Source of the DNA: Sophora flavescens
Lineage: Eukaryota; Streptophyta; Magnoliopsida; Fabales; Fabaceae
Assembly: GCA_030762895.1 (NCBI GenBank)
Contig: CM061063.1
Coordinates: 96,866,210 to 96,930,209 of the forward strand
Direction: 5' to 3'
DNA: 64,000 bases
The notes beneath the pieces are model-generated. The model searched no databases, had not been told where the DNA came from, and worked only from the letters and a program-made list of their open reading frames with translations. The position numbers and the translations under genes were made by a program. Shown here in pieces: positions 45,294-57,230 of the stretch; position 1 is the first letter of the stretch, and every line of letters starts with the position of its first letter.

Positions 45294-46460
45294 TTTGGTG
45301 GTATCAGAGCAGTTCGATTCTAATCGGACTGTGAGGTCTAGGATGTTGTTACTGGCCGTGTCTAGTTGAGTCCACATCGGATTTTAACTATGCTTAGAAG
45401 TTGGGTAGTGAGTCCCGACGTGATAGTTAACAGTTATATGGCATATATATACCAGTTTCATGTAGCATTATATGTTGTATACTAGTGTTCAGAGAGGTGG
45501 AGCTGGAAAAGGAGTTCTAGCAGCAGGACAGTAGATGGTCAGACCTCAGGCCACTGAAAGAGTGTTTACCGTGAGGGGAGCAGAATGCTCAATCCGGGAT
45601 CTTATACAAGGTATGTATTTGATATCTGGTAGACTTTGTTTGTTTTTCTAAGTAGCATGATGGACAAGAAAGTGATGAGAGTTTTGTTGAGGTATAGTTG
45701 TGACTGGTAGGATGTGAACCCTTAAGATTAATATCAGTGAGTAAGACAATTACTATAAGTCAAATGTTGATGGAGATTATGGAATCTAGGGCAATGATTA
45801 AGGATCGTATTTAAGATGGATTGTATGAGTTTGGGAAGAGTAAACGAAAGTGTATATAGTAATGTCACCTAAGTTGAATATGAGCAGAAAAGATGATTTT
45901 TGATGTAAATTGAGGTTACTAGAGAAATTCAAATTTGTTAAGTTAGAAAATCCTAACAGGTGTTGTTCTTTTGATTGCAATTTATCTTACGGAGTGTTGA
46001 GATGTTTATTTGGAGACTTGAAAGGTGTGATTTTGATATAATCTAGAATAGTGAAATATATTCTAAGGAACTAAGACTGTGATTGGATACATGAAGTAGG
46101 AAGTTAGGGTAGTTTTGATTGTGGTGTTAATTACGGGTGTTAGATGTTGAAATAAGGTTCTTTAGTGGATCAGTAGTAAGAAGAGGAAGGAATTAAGTTT
46201 TGATCATGTCCTTTTAGGATGTTAGATCAAGTTGGAAAGGTTAAGAACAATGAATGGAATATAGTGATGGATAAGTTCGAGGATAAATAGAATGATATAA
46301 GAATGAATTATGTTATGAAGTTACCGCTGTTACCTAGGGGAAAAACAAATGATGAGAAATATAATATTGGATCTTTAGATTAAGATACGATTACAATATG
46401 ATGTCTAGTATTGAGTTAAGAAATTCCGAGGACGGAATTTTTTTCTAAGAGGGGTAGTAA
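45294..46460 (+). other. Internal region of the non-coding element
   Basis: Primer site at 45299-45310 and polypurine tract at about 46428-46460. Between them is AT- and G-rich sequence with stops in all frames, and a stretch at about 45485-45600 (GAGGTGGAGCTGGAAAAGG..GCAGGACAGTAGATGGTCAGACC) that could be a decayed leader or gag start. No recognisable protein. Confidence 0.75.
45299..45310 (+). other. Primer-binding site, initiator Met tRNA type
   Basis: TGGTATCAGAGC, five bases after the 5' LTR end (TTTGG between). Confidence 0.9.
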
Positions 46461-49400
46461 TGTAACACCCTACTTTTTATTTTCATATTTTTATTTTTTT
46501 CAGTAAAAATATTTTATTTTTTAACCTTAGGTATAAATGTATTTATTTATATTTTTATCCGAGTTCATGGAGATTGATTTTTATGAAATAAAAATCATAT
46601 TCATACTCTATCTTAGGGTAGAAGCTTACGGTAAAAATTTGGGTTGAAAATTCAGACGGAACCCGGTCTGCGTTTTCACTGACAGTATAATTTTACTGGG
46701 CAGAAAACCAAAATTTGACTCGTGAACGAAATGGTTTATATTTAAATCATATTTCTAACGAGTTTGGTTGTTTTGAAAATTTTCAACCGAAAATAAAATA
46801 TTACGCTTTTTACGGGCGTAAAACCTCTATCGGGAAACCGACGCGAGTCGAAGGAGGGAAGTGAGAGACCCGTCAAGAGATCGGGACAACGAGTCATACA
46901 TGATGACTCATGGAGGATGAGTCACTAAGCATTTATGAGCATTAAATGCAAGTAATCATGACATTTAGGTAAAAAGACCAAAATACCCCCAAGCTTTCGC
47001 GGGTATTAACAAGACGCATCTACGCACTCTTATCCACTCATTTTACGTGGTTGAAAACCTCCCAAATCTCTCCAATTTCGTGCCTCCACCTCCAATAAAT
47101 CTTACCTATTTCATTTTGCTTTCGTTTCATTATTTTCCTCTCAAAAACCGAAATCGGGTAAACGACGGAGCTGCGTACGGAATTTCTGGGAACCGCTAAT
47201 GGATAAGATCGATGACTCATTGGTGAGTCATTTTGTGTGGCCCAAAATCAGCCACACCTCCATCAAATGTGAGCCACATATTATTAACCATGGTTAGCCA
47301 AAATAACCTTAGTTAAGTTAATTATAACCTTAGTTAAGTTAATTATAACCTTAGTTAAGCTTATATTAATTTAATAATCACAAAACTCATTAAACCAATT
47401 CCTTTTAACCAAACAAGGCATAAGATTACTCCTATAAATACCCCAAAACCGTGGCCTCCCTCACCATTTCACTCATCTTCTTCATTCTCTTCATCTTCCT
47501 CACCAACTAAGTTACAAAACCCTAAGAACACCGAATTCCCACCAAACATATGACCCTCTTCCTTTCTGAAACCCGGAAAACACTCAACATAAAAGTTGTT
47601 CCTCTTTCTCTCTTCTTTCCAACAAGATAAAGATCATCAAAAACGGATAAGTGGATTGGGAGAAAGGCTCAAAATACAGAAACTGCCCAGAATTCCCAGC
47701 AACCCACGAAACAGCATAAATAAGGCCCTTTTCACCCCTGTTATGATCCGAACCGAATGAAACCTTAAACACCAAAGTTGTTCCTTTTCTTCTTATCTTT
47801 CTATCAAGCCAAAGTTCGTGATTTTTGGATGAGTATATTGTGAGATACACTCACAATACCATCATACCCTCAAGCTGTCCAGTTTTCAACATAGTGAAGG
47901 TTGATCATTTTCTTCATTTCTTCAATCTTCAAGAGGTAAAAGCTCACCTCCTTGATCATATAAGCTTTCATATTCATGTATTTATCATGTTTATGCCATG
48001 AATCATATTTTTCCATTCCTAGATCTAGAACTTCAAATAATTCTAGAAAATTGTAGAAAAATCCTTTTAATGTGAAACCAATTTTTATGATCTTGTGATG
48101 TCTTCCACTTTCATTATCCAAGAGCATGTAATCAAAAACATTTTCCTTCCATATTTTCTTTAAGTGGCCGAATCTCACTCAAAGGAGGGTTTGATGATTT
48201 GGTTTTCATTTTAGAAATCTAATGCTTGATTTAAACTCTCTAGTACCTACATGATCTAAATCCAAGAGCTTGAATCCAACTAAATTTCCTAGCCTATTTT
48301 CCTAATATGGGCCGAAACCCTAACCCTAAAGGTTAGAGGATTTTGTTTCAAATTTTAGTCTTGTAATAAGTAATCTATGTTAGTTAAGACTCTAGTAACT
48401 AGGATCCAAAAGATGGCATTAAGAAGATAACCCTAAACCTATTTTCTAAGTTTTGGCCGAACCTAGCCCTAAAGTGTAATAGATGGTTGTTATTTGATTA
48501 ATTATAGTTATGTTGTTTGGTTCAAGGTGAAACTATTAAGCTGTGGTGTGATAGAGAGGAACGTCAAGTTCGAGATTTCGGTGCTAGCTCAGGTGGGGAA
48601 AAGAATCAACCTATCGTCGGAATCGATAAGTAGTAGATTATATGATAATTGTGTAGGGCGACCTAAACCCTACTAGTAGTCGAGTAATCGACAAGACCAA
48701 AATCCCATTGGAAACCTTTTCTGTAAAACCAATGGTGATTCGGGGATTGTAGGTTTATCGACATTAAGTTGATTTTAAGTATTTGAGGATGTTTGATTTT
48801 ATGTTATCAAATTTACTGTGATACGCTGGTTGAGGTATTCCATCTGCATGTGACGTATTATTTCGGTGTTTGAATATTTATATGATATTGAGATATTTGA
48901 ATATTTTCTAATGTTATGTTATGCATGATCTTCCTGGTTTTAATACTATGCCTAGTTGATTTTAAGTAAGGATATATGTTGTTCGGGAGATGATTGTTTG
49001 GGTGAGAGAATGAATTGACTTAGAGGTGCTTAGCTAAATTAAATTATCTAAATGAGGAGATGTGACATAGAATGCAAGTGGAGGTTGTGAGGAAGAGTTT
49101 GAGGTACTAGGTTGCTATTGATAAAAGTCAGTAAGAATCATATCGTGCTTATGCACTATTTCCTATAAGAGATTAGGGAATAGGGGCGCACCTAGTTATT
49201 ATTTATTATATGCTTATGTGCTATTTCCAATGGGGGCAATAGTGACGCATACTGTGCTTATGCACTATTTCCTATAAGTGATTATGGAATAGGGCGCACC
49301 TAGTTATTATTTATTATATGCTTATGTGCTATTTCCAATGGGGGCAATAGTGACGCATCCCGTGCTTATGCACTATTTCCTATAAGAGATTAGGGAATAG

Positions 49401-50401
49401 GGGCGCACCTAGTTATTATTTATTATATGCTTATGTGCTATTTCCAATGGGGGCAATAGTGACGCATACTGTGCTTATGCACTATTTCCTATAAGAGATT
49501 AGGGAATAGGGGCGCACCTAGTTATTATTTATTATATGCTTATGTGCTATTTCCAATGGGGGCAATAGTGACGCATATCGTGCTTATGCACTATTTCCTA
49601 TGAGAGATTAGGGAATAGGGGCGCATCGAGTTATTATTTATTATATGCTTATGTGCTATTTTCAATGGGGGAAATAGTGACGCATACTTGTGCTTATGCA
49701 CTATTTCCTGTGAGAGATACGGGAATATGGGCGCACCGAGTTTTGACCCTAAATAGTTCTCGGACTCTTGACTAATGTGACAGGAGTGAAGATGACCACA
49801 TCAATATTAAGTTTTAGTTGCATGGGCTGAGGGTAGAGGATGATATAGTGAATTGAGGATGATTGTTGATTTTGAGTGATGTGTGTCTGTGACAATTACT
49901 GTATAATTTACTATTACTCTTTTCCGCTTTTTGATGATAGAACTGTTTCTTATTCCCTATATCTTTCTGTATGTTGTATTTTATTTCTGATGTGATCCTA
50001 CGAGAAGACCCGATGGAGGAACCAATTGCTGAGGAGTTAGATGGAACTCCGTATGAACCGGATGCTCGAGGTCGAGCTGTGATCCATGGCGATTAGAGTA
50101 TAGACATTATGGCCAGCGTGTCTAAGGAGTATTTATATTTCCGCTAAGTATGTCTGTAGTGGACTTTATGCCTGTGAGGGATCCTACTGAGAGGGTACCC
50201 TTAACAGTGCTTTTGGAATGTAATAAATAAACAGGTGTGTATGTATGTAATATAGTTTTGGTATGTTTTATATCTGCATAAGTTGTATAATTATTAATTA
50301 AGTTTTAATTTTTACGTATTTTCAACAGTAAGAGCGCAATTAAGTAAATAAATATTAAGGTTTTAATGTAATAATACAATGGGGTACAACGGGGTGTCTC
50401 A
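46461..50401 (+). mobile_element. 3' LTR of the non-coding element
   Basis: Matches the 5' LTR almost base for base from about 750 bp onward, including the 109-bp array. Differences concentrate in the first 750 bp (46485-46525, 46675-46705, 46825-46865 and 47155-47195). Right end GGGGTGTCTCA followed by the GGTTT duplication. Confidence 0.9.
49146..49740 (+). repeat. 109-bp tandem array in 3' LTR
   Basis: Same array as in the 5' LTR, starting at 49146, 49255 and 49363 and continuing to about 49740, with single-base length changes. Confidence 0.95.
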
Positions 50402-50406
50402 GGTTT
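50402..50406. other. 5-bp target duplication GGTTT, right
   Basis: Matches 41347-41351 exactly. Confidence 0.9.
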
Positions 50407-50558
50407 TCTTCGGCCATCCCCTCTAAATTAATTGCTTCGAGCCTCTTTCGTTCTCTGGCTTCTTTCCTTAATCGATTCTCGGTCTTGGTGATCTCTGAAT
50501 CAAATAGCAAGTCCTCTTGTGAAAGGGTACCTCGCATACAAAAACTAGGCAAGATCAA
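50402..50558 (-). pseudogene. gag: Athila-like gag, N-terminal piece
   Basis: Minus strand frame with RGTLSQEDLLFDSE, then a Lys/Arg/Glu-rich helical stretch (RLRKEARERKRLEA) and LEGMAEEN at the insertion point. It continues in phase at 41351 on the far side of the inserted element. The ATG context is unclear because sequence upstream of 50578 belongs to another LTR. Confidence 0.75.
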
Positions 50559-50578
50559 TCGGTCGAAGGTTCTCCCTC

Positions 50579-50865
50579 GGTGGCACGCGACTCCGAGCGG
50601 TGCAAGCGGCGGTGCGATCTGGTCCGGTAAGTGGGAAGGAGAAGATATGGAGTTTGAGAGGGAGGAAGAAGAAGAAGAGAGAAAGAAGGGAAAGAAGAAG
50701 AAAAGGAAAGAAAGAGTTGGGGGAGGGTTTACGGGTCTGATGAGGGAAATGAAAGAATATTTATGTTTTTAACTTAACATTTATTGATAGGTACAAAAAT
50801 GAATGATAAAATATTGAGTCTAAAAATATACATGTTTTTGGTTTTTGAATCTACAAATAAAGGTT
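50579..50865 (-). mobile_element. LTR U3 remnant beyond the Athila-like element
   Basis: The purine tract and the ATTTATGTTTTTAACTTAACATTTATTGATAGGTACAAAAATG stretch match 10130-10365. It is the likely continuation of the LTR that stops at 32065. It joins a different LTR position at about 50865. Confidence 0.6.
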
Positions 50866-53800
50866 GAGAAGAGAGAATAACAAGTGGAAATGAAAGAGTG
50901 AGATACCGATAACGGATATATCGCACAACAACCATACACATGATACGTACAACACCTTGGCATATTAACATTTTAACATTACCAATAGGTAAACAACAAG
51001 TGTTATTTCAGTGGGTCTCATACCCGAATCAATCAATTTTATAAAGATAATGCATGACACTTTAATCACCAGGCTCTAATCTTAATCTCATGAGATACCA
51101 ACACCGTTTTATCATTAAGAAAGAAAGAGTTGATCGGGCTCATACGCCCTGTTTGGCAAGTTGCTTCCGTCACCTCATGTACCCGGATCAACATCATCAC
51201 GAATCCCTTCTAACGGCCATTCGGATGTATACCTCATCAAATACCACATCTTAAGCGGGTATTCGGTTAACTCAAGCTCGTCTACTAAGGGGAAATGCAT
51301 ATGAATAAAGGAATTTTCATTATCGAGACTTTTCTTGTGTTCACTCTTTTCCGTTGTCGAAGCCTAAAGCTAACGACTATTCACAATTTTCATTACTTGA
51401 AAATCAATAACACAGGACACGCAGTCTGAGTGCTCAATTACAACACCTTAGATCGATGCCGCAGTCCAAGGTTGTGGTCGTAGAAACAATTTTAATTTTA
51501 TCCATGTTTTATTTCAACATGATAAGGACTCCTAGCCCATAACAACAAAATTAGGACACACAGTCCTCAATTTCAAAATTAGGACTACTAGCCCATAACA
51601 TCACGATCAGGACCCTTGGTCCATAATTCTTGACACGGATCACAGATCACGTGCATAAACTGAATGCTAGAGACGACCTCTCGCGAACTAGTATTATCTT
51701 TCACATGTGCTTACTTTTTGCTCAGTGAAAATCAAAAACCAAAACAAAACCTCGGTCACTTATCTAAGTAACCGGAACGTTTCTGAATCATTTAGGAGAA
51801 AATCTTTTCCTTTACAAAGTCTTTTATAAAACATTTGGAAATTCATTTGCTTTTGAAATCCTTGGTGGAATAAAGTCAAATATTTTCAAAGGGGTTTTTC
51901 CTTCATGAAACACATAGTTCAAAAAAGGTTTTCTCTCGTACAAACTTTGGATCATAAAAAGGTAGTTTCTATTGAATTAAAAACACTTCAACGTTTCTTT
52001 TCAAAACAAGAATCTCATTCTTTTGAAGTAAACGTTTTAAACAAGGAACTTTTATAAATGAAACCAATACTTTCAAAGTTCTATTCAAGACTTATTAAGG
52101 TTTTTAATCCTTATAATCATTGAGCACGGACTCAAGTCCGACTTCTCAAACTTCAATCAACAGTAGTATATTCTCAACAATAATATCACAGTTAACGACA
52201 ATTCATCACATATATACAACTCACAATACTTTAAGGAAAGTAATAAACAACTTCAAGTAATAGTCACAATAGTTCAAGTAAACAAGTCATTCAAGTATTT
52301 GCTCTATATCATAATAATATTCAAATCACTCAAGTAAACACATATACACATGCATATAGTCATTGAATATCCCTATGCAATCCCCTCTTACTTTTTGTGA
52401 AGGTAAGAAGACTAGATGCTCGAAGAGGTATGTCACGAACGTCCTCGTTTTCTCCCCGATGGAAGTCTAAGGTTATGAACACAAAATCACAAGTTAAAAT
52501 CAAACAAGAACACTAAACCACAAGGTATAGGTTCGGCCAAGACTAGTTCTTAGGGTTAGAGATTCCTGAAAATTATACAACTCATGGATTTATTTTACTT
52601 AAGTGTTAGGAGTTCATAAACAGTGATCATTTAACAAAGTTGAATTAAAATCCCACTAAATTTTAAACATAGGGCATTCGGACAAGGCTAGTAAAGTAGG
52701 TTGGCATTCACTAAACTTTCCAATCTCTTAGGTTTAGCATCCATATGTATTAAGGAGCTCAAAACCATGATCATTTTGGAAAAATAAGAACAAAGTATCC
52801 TAGGTCCATGACCTTCTAGGTTCGGCCTTCATAGAATCTAGAGTCTAGAAATCTTTAAACTTTCCAAACTCTTAGACTTAGCATCCAAATATCTTATGGA
52901 GCTCAAGTCCATGATCATCTTGGAAAACAATGGAAACTTAAACATTCCAATCTCTTAGACTTAGCATCCAAATATCTTATGGAGCTCAAGTCCATGATCA
53001 TCTTGGAAAGCAATGGAAACTTAAACATTCCAATCTCTTAGACTTAGCATCCAAATATCTTATGGAGCTCAAGTCCATGATCATCTTGGAAAAATGAAAG
53101 TAATACATACTTGCTTTAATAACATAGAATAAACAAGTTAGAAATCCTTAAACTTTCCAATCTCTTAGACTTAGCATCCAAATATCTTATGGAGCTCAAG
53201 TTCATGATCATTTTGGAAAAATGAAAACTCAAACATCCTAGCACCTAAACTCTAAGTTTCGGCCATCATAGGATGATGAGGAAAATATTCTTTGTTTAAC
53301 AATAACTCTTAGGTTTAGAATCACAAGGTATTAAGAGTTCTAAATCTGTGATCAATACTTAGAAAGTTGAAACATAGTATCCTAGGCCTACTTATTCATA
53401 TTTTTTGGCCATCATAGGAACAAGCTATCAAAACTTCCAAGATTTATAGATTCAATATCAAGGGATAGTTAGAAACTCTAACACATGATCATATTCCAAA
53501 AGTTGAAACAAAAACTTCCTAGGTCACAAATGTCACAAATATTCCAAAAGTCACAAATGCAAGCATTCGGCCTTCATTGGAAGAGATGGATAGAGAATTT
53601 TTTTACACAACCTCTTAGTATGTGAAAATATAAGTTAATACAAGACTATAGAAAGTGGTTTCAACTCAAAAGGAGTTTTCTACCATTTTAGAGAGATTTT
53701 AGAAGTTTAAAGCATATAAAGAACACATAAAGTAAACTAAGAAATAAAAGATAAAACTTGCAAAAAGATTCATATGAGAGCATTATCCTTAGTATAAGGA

Positions 53801-54535
53801 AGAACTTTAATGAAGAACTTAAGCAGAAAAGATGAATAAAAACTAAAGCTTTAAGAGCTTGAACTTTTAGAAGAAAGAAGAAGATGAAGGTTTAATGGAG
53901 GTTGAAGGAGGAAGATGATGAAGTGAAAATTAAAGGGGTATATATAGGGAAAGGAGATAAAGCTCACGGCCAAGGAGTGAGGGAGGGAGAGCTTGTTGAG
54001 CAAGTTTGGTGGTTTAATGCTTGATTGGATGGAAGAAGAAAGAGAAATAACTTTTGGATTAGAATAGTATTATAATTTGAAAAGTGTGATGATTACACCT
54101 TTGGAGTGTGTCATAGCCTCTTCCATCATGTCTTCTCACTTCTTTTATGCTCCCTAATCTTCTCCATTTCGTACTCGGTTGTATTTCCGATCGTAATTCT
54201 TCCGACGTTTTCGCCCGAATAAAATATTATATTTTATTTTTGAACGAAAATTTTCAAAATAACCAAGTTGAAGGAAACATAATAAAAACACTAACCGTCT
54301 CGTTCATGGGTCAAAATTAGGTTTTCTGCACAGTAAACTTATACCGGCAGTGAAAACACAGACCGGCTTCCGTCTGAATTTTCAACCGAAATTTTTACCG
54401 TAACTTCATATGATATAACAACACAAGAAATTTATTTTAGTTTAATTAAAATAATCCTCTGGGTTTAATCTAAAATAAACACATTTAAATATGTATTTAC
54501 TGCTATAGAAAGCATAGGAAAAACAGGGTGTTACA
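50866..54535 (-). mobile_element. 3' LTR of a second gag-only element, distal end truncated
   Basis: Right end CAGGGTGTTACA (54535) abuts a polypurine tract, so it is a 3' LTR on the minus strand. The left end starts mid-LTR (matching about 29930). It contains the inverted repeat CAGAC-N8-GTCTG (54359-54376), a TATA-like CTATATATACCCC on the minus strand (about 53949-53938) and a repeat array. Confidence 0.8.
52690..53225. repeat. Tandem array, 83-bp perfect units within a diverged array
   Basis: CAATCTCTTAGACTTAGCATCC..GGAGCTCAAGTCCATGATCATCTTGGAAA recurs. Units starting at 52948 and 53031 are 83 bp apart and almost identical, which suggests recent expansion, while outer units are diverged. 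Confidence 0.85.
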
Positions 54536-54580
54536 ATACTACCCCTCTAAAAAGAATTCCGTCCTCGAAATTACGTAACT
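54536..54580 (-). other. Polypurine tract and GAGGACG block of second gag-only element
   Basis: Minus strand: AATTTCGAGGACGGAATTC, TTTTTAGAGGGGTAGTAT, then the LTR start TGTAACACC. Confidence 0.85.
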
Positions 54581-55161
54581 TGTAACTAAACAGGATCTCT
54601 CACTATCAAGATCATACTATCAGAAGAAAGTATCTAAAAGAATTTCATCAATTCAAAAGAATACAAAAACATCCAGTGTATGAAGATCCTTTAGTATGTT
54701 CAGGGAGGTAAAAATGTATGATCGGTACACATTTACACTCATGAATCTAAAAAGTTTCTCCTTCCACTAGAATTTCTTGGTCAACAATTTAAAAGAGCAA
54801 ATGTTCGATAAGAATTCAAACTGAATCACTTCCGCCAAAAGTAAAAGTGATTAGATTAAGTTTCATCAAGAAACTTCTTTTATAAACATACCCATCCCAT
54901 GCAACAACAAGGCAATTCACAACTCTATGAAAAGAAAGATTGGATCCAAAGTCTAAACTGACCACAACAATCATTGGATTAAATTCCTTAAAGAGACTTT
55001 TATTCCCAAAAGTCAGAAGAAACATACATTCACTGGAAAGACTAGTAACATAGGAGACCCTAGAGAGTCAAAAACTTAAGGGCGTCAAAACATGATTATA
55101 CTTAGAATCCTATTACAACTTAGAATTATAGACCACTGCCATAAGACCTTCAAATTGCACA

Positions 55162-56132
55162 CTACTTCTGTCGTAAAAGATCAACAGATTGTGAAGCCCC
55201 AGTGCCAGTCATGGTGTAAACTCTTCCTTTTGCCGTGGGTCTATCAGTCCCTAAGGTGTTGACAGCCCTTTCAAACCTTGGTGCATTACAATCCCTTGAC
55301 AAGTGTCCTATTTGTCCACAGTTGTAACATTTTGTTCCCCTACGTGGGCAAACATCAGCCATGTGATCTGGGTTTCCACACTTGTAACATCTTCTAAATT
55401 GGCCTCAGTTTTGTTTCTTTTGGCCTCCACTTCCCGATTCAGAATTATCAGAACGATGTTGTTGTTGATTCTGGTCATTTCCTTGTGGTCGGAAATAAGG
55501 TTCCCTCCAATGCTGCTTCCCATTTTGATTCTAATTTTGATATTGGTCTTTGGAATGAGTGGGTCCTCCAACAGTTTCTCCGTTGCCTCTTCTCTTCCTC
55601 ATTAGTTCCACTTTTCTACACATCTCTACTAAGGCTTGGAAATTTCGTATTTCCAATGGTAGTACTGATTCCTTGATCTCGAAGCACAGGCCGGCTTCAA
55701 ACTTTTCACACTTTCACTACTCATCGGGGATGTTCTGGAAAAAGCGAAAGTATTTGGCAAGGGACTCAAACCTTGCCGCATATTCTCCCACAGTCATGTC
55801 CCGCTGACTCAGCCTCATAGATTACTTCTCTTTCTCTGTCCGAGCACTCTGGGGAAAATATTTGTCCAGAAATTTGTGGCGAAATACTCCCCAGGTAATT
55901 GCCTGATGCTCAGTTACTAGCAGTTGTCTAGTGCCCTTCCACCAGTATTCAGCATCTCCAATCAGTTGGAATGTTGCATAAGGCACCTTTGCTTCCTCTG
56001 GGGTGTGCACCATCTCAAAGATATTTTCCAGCTCTTGGATCCAAAGATCAGCTTTAGTCGGGTCTACGTCGCCGTCAAACTGCGATGGATTCTGGCGTCG
56101 GAAGGCATTCAGATTCTTCCCCTCTGACTGTT
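55162..56132 (-). pseudogene. gag: Gag of second gag-only element, broken and N-terminally truncated
   Basis: From the right: NLNAFRRQNPSQFDGDVDPT, WIQELENIFE, YATFQLIGDAEYWW and KFLDKYFPQSARTEKEK, then a stop at about 55822. The frame resumes past YFRFFQ-like and EIRNFQALVE-like segments with further frame changes near 55510-55720. Two CCHC knuckles follow (HMADVCPRRGTKCYNCGQIGHLSRDC), and the protein ends GASQSVDLLRQK with a stop at 55162. The end falls where protease would start in an autonomous relative. About 580 bp of non-coding sequence leads to the polypurine tract. The N-terminus is cut by the junction at 56133. Confidence 0.85.
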
Positions 56133-56415
56133 GACTCTTTCCTCTTGGATACCATAAGAGGCACTGCAGCTTTTTAGGATCCAAATTTTTGTTTCCTCTT
56201 AGAGGAAACCTTCTTAATCATCTAACAAACTTCTCCTTCCTTATAGTAAGATCAGTCATGAATGCACAGTACTTTTCAATCTTTTCGTCAAGAAATTCTG
56301 CAGCCAATTGCAGAATTATATGTTCATGCACCAAAACATATCTCTCATGCTCCACAGCTAATGGAATAGATGAAATTTAAGAGACATGGTTCTTACTAAA
56401 CTACAAATGAAATTC
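56133..56415 (-). pseudogene. Terminal-exon fragment of an unrecognised host gene, copy 2
   Basis: Same as 10765-11035: minus strand acceptor-like CTATTCCATTAG, then AVEHERYVLVHEHIILQLA-type coding, EKIEKYCAFMTD, RKEKFVR and a TGA stop. It continues on the far side into intron-like sequence (56416-56559) that copy 1 has lost. No gene family is recognised. The shared stop position and hairpin after the stop show that both copies come from one source. Confidence 0.45.
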
Positions 56416-56559
56416 GTGGCATTCAACAGTGGTCCTCTTTCTACAAACCATAAATGCTAATAGCAAGCCTAGACATTTAACCAAGTAAAAAAGTCATACA
56501 ACCATTCATGTATAACAAGTAAAAAATATTTGCAGATACTTCATAACATTCTATAACCA
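56416..56559. other. Intron-like flank of the exon fragment
   Basis: AT-rich sequence between the exon fragment and the MULE target duplication. It has no features of its own. It is deleted in the copy at 11046. Confidence 0.5.
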
Positions 56560-56568
56560 AATTATTAT
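56560..56568. other. 9-bp target duplication candidate, left of MULE copy 3
   Basis: AATTATTAT directly before the tip GGATGCTTCTATGGTGCC. It matches 19902-19910. Confidence 0.65.
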
Positions 56569-56819
56569 GGATGCTTCTATGGTGCCATCAATGCAGTTTT
56601 GATACGAACCAATAGATAAATAGTAACATTTAATAGTTGTATACTTTATTATTTATTATATCATTTTTTAATTTACAATTATTTGCTTTGACTTTTTTTT
56701 TGCCCAAGTCCTATCATGCGCACCACCCAAGGCACTGTTGTTGCTGTACTGACGTCACGCGTGTGCTCTCTATCTGGAGAAATTGATAAAATCAAATTGG
56801 AAGCCAAAATGCTGAAGAT

Positions 56820-56874
56820 GGGAGTCGAACACTGGACATCGAAAAGCAAACAAAGTAATGCGACCACTAGGCTA
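56820..56874 (-). promoter_or_regulatory. Outward-facing tRNA-like A and B boxes, MULE copy 3
   Basis: Minus strand A box TAGCCTAGTGG (56874-56864) and B box TGTTCGACTCCC (about 56831-56820), same spacing as in copy 2. Confidence 0.55.
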
Positions 56875-57230
56875 TTCCATCAGCTTGCTATTAGTTCCGA
56901 ATTTAATTATTGAGTTGTTCCCTAAACTATTTGAGAGAAAAAATTTAATTCTTGAAATGATAATAGTAAAATAATAAAATATGAAATTGTGCTAGAAAAT
57001 TCATATTTTATAATAAAATATTAAGCTATTAAACTGAGTAAAATATTTAATTTTTGAAATAACATTAAAATAATAAAAATGGAATAATAACATTTAAATA
57101 ACATTAAAATATTTAATATTTAATACCAAAAATATTATTTAAAAATATTAAAATAATCTAAGAAAAACCTCAATTAAAATATAAAATAACATAATAAATA
57201 ATAAAATAAAATAAATAACTCAAAATATAA

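Larger units (their letters stand above)
41352..50401 (+). mobile_element. Complete non-coding LTR retrotransposon (LARD-like), 9.05 kb
   Basis: Two near-identical LTRs of 3942 and 3941 bp (41352-45293 and 46461-50401) flank a 1167-bp internal region. It has a primer site TGGTATCAGAGC (45299-45310), a polypurine tract GAGGACGGAATTTTTTTCTAAGAGGGGTAGTAA ending at 46460, TG/CA termini and a 5-bp duplication GGTTT. The internal region has no gag or pol and no long open frame in the sense strand. It must be mobilised by proteins of a relative, most likely a Tekay-type element sharing the same termini. The internal region is much shorter than that of classical LARDs, so LARD-like is a description rather than a family name. 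Confidence 0.9.
32066..50578 (-). mobile_element. Degenerate Athila-like Ty3/Gypsy element, 5' LTR missing, split by another element
   Basis: The 3' LTR lies at the left, then integrase, RNase H, reverse transcriptase, protease and gag to the right on the minus strand. Protein features (CDLGASINLMP protease, FMDDFSVFG in reverse transcriptase) are typical of the Athila lineage. The gag is split by the element at 41352-50401. The N-terminal gag piece lies at 50402-50558, soon after which host LTR sequence resumes, so the 5' LTR and primer site are gone. GGTGG occurs on both sides (32061-32065 and 50579-50583), but in GC-rich sequence this could be chance. Confidence 0.8.

Noticed and set aside
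32061..50583. GGTGG as the target duplication of the Athila-like element
   Set aside because: It sits on both sides, but the right side has no LTR end and the surrounding sequence is full of GGTGG-like words, so it cannot be relied on.
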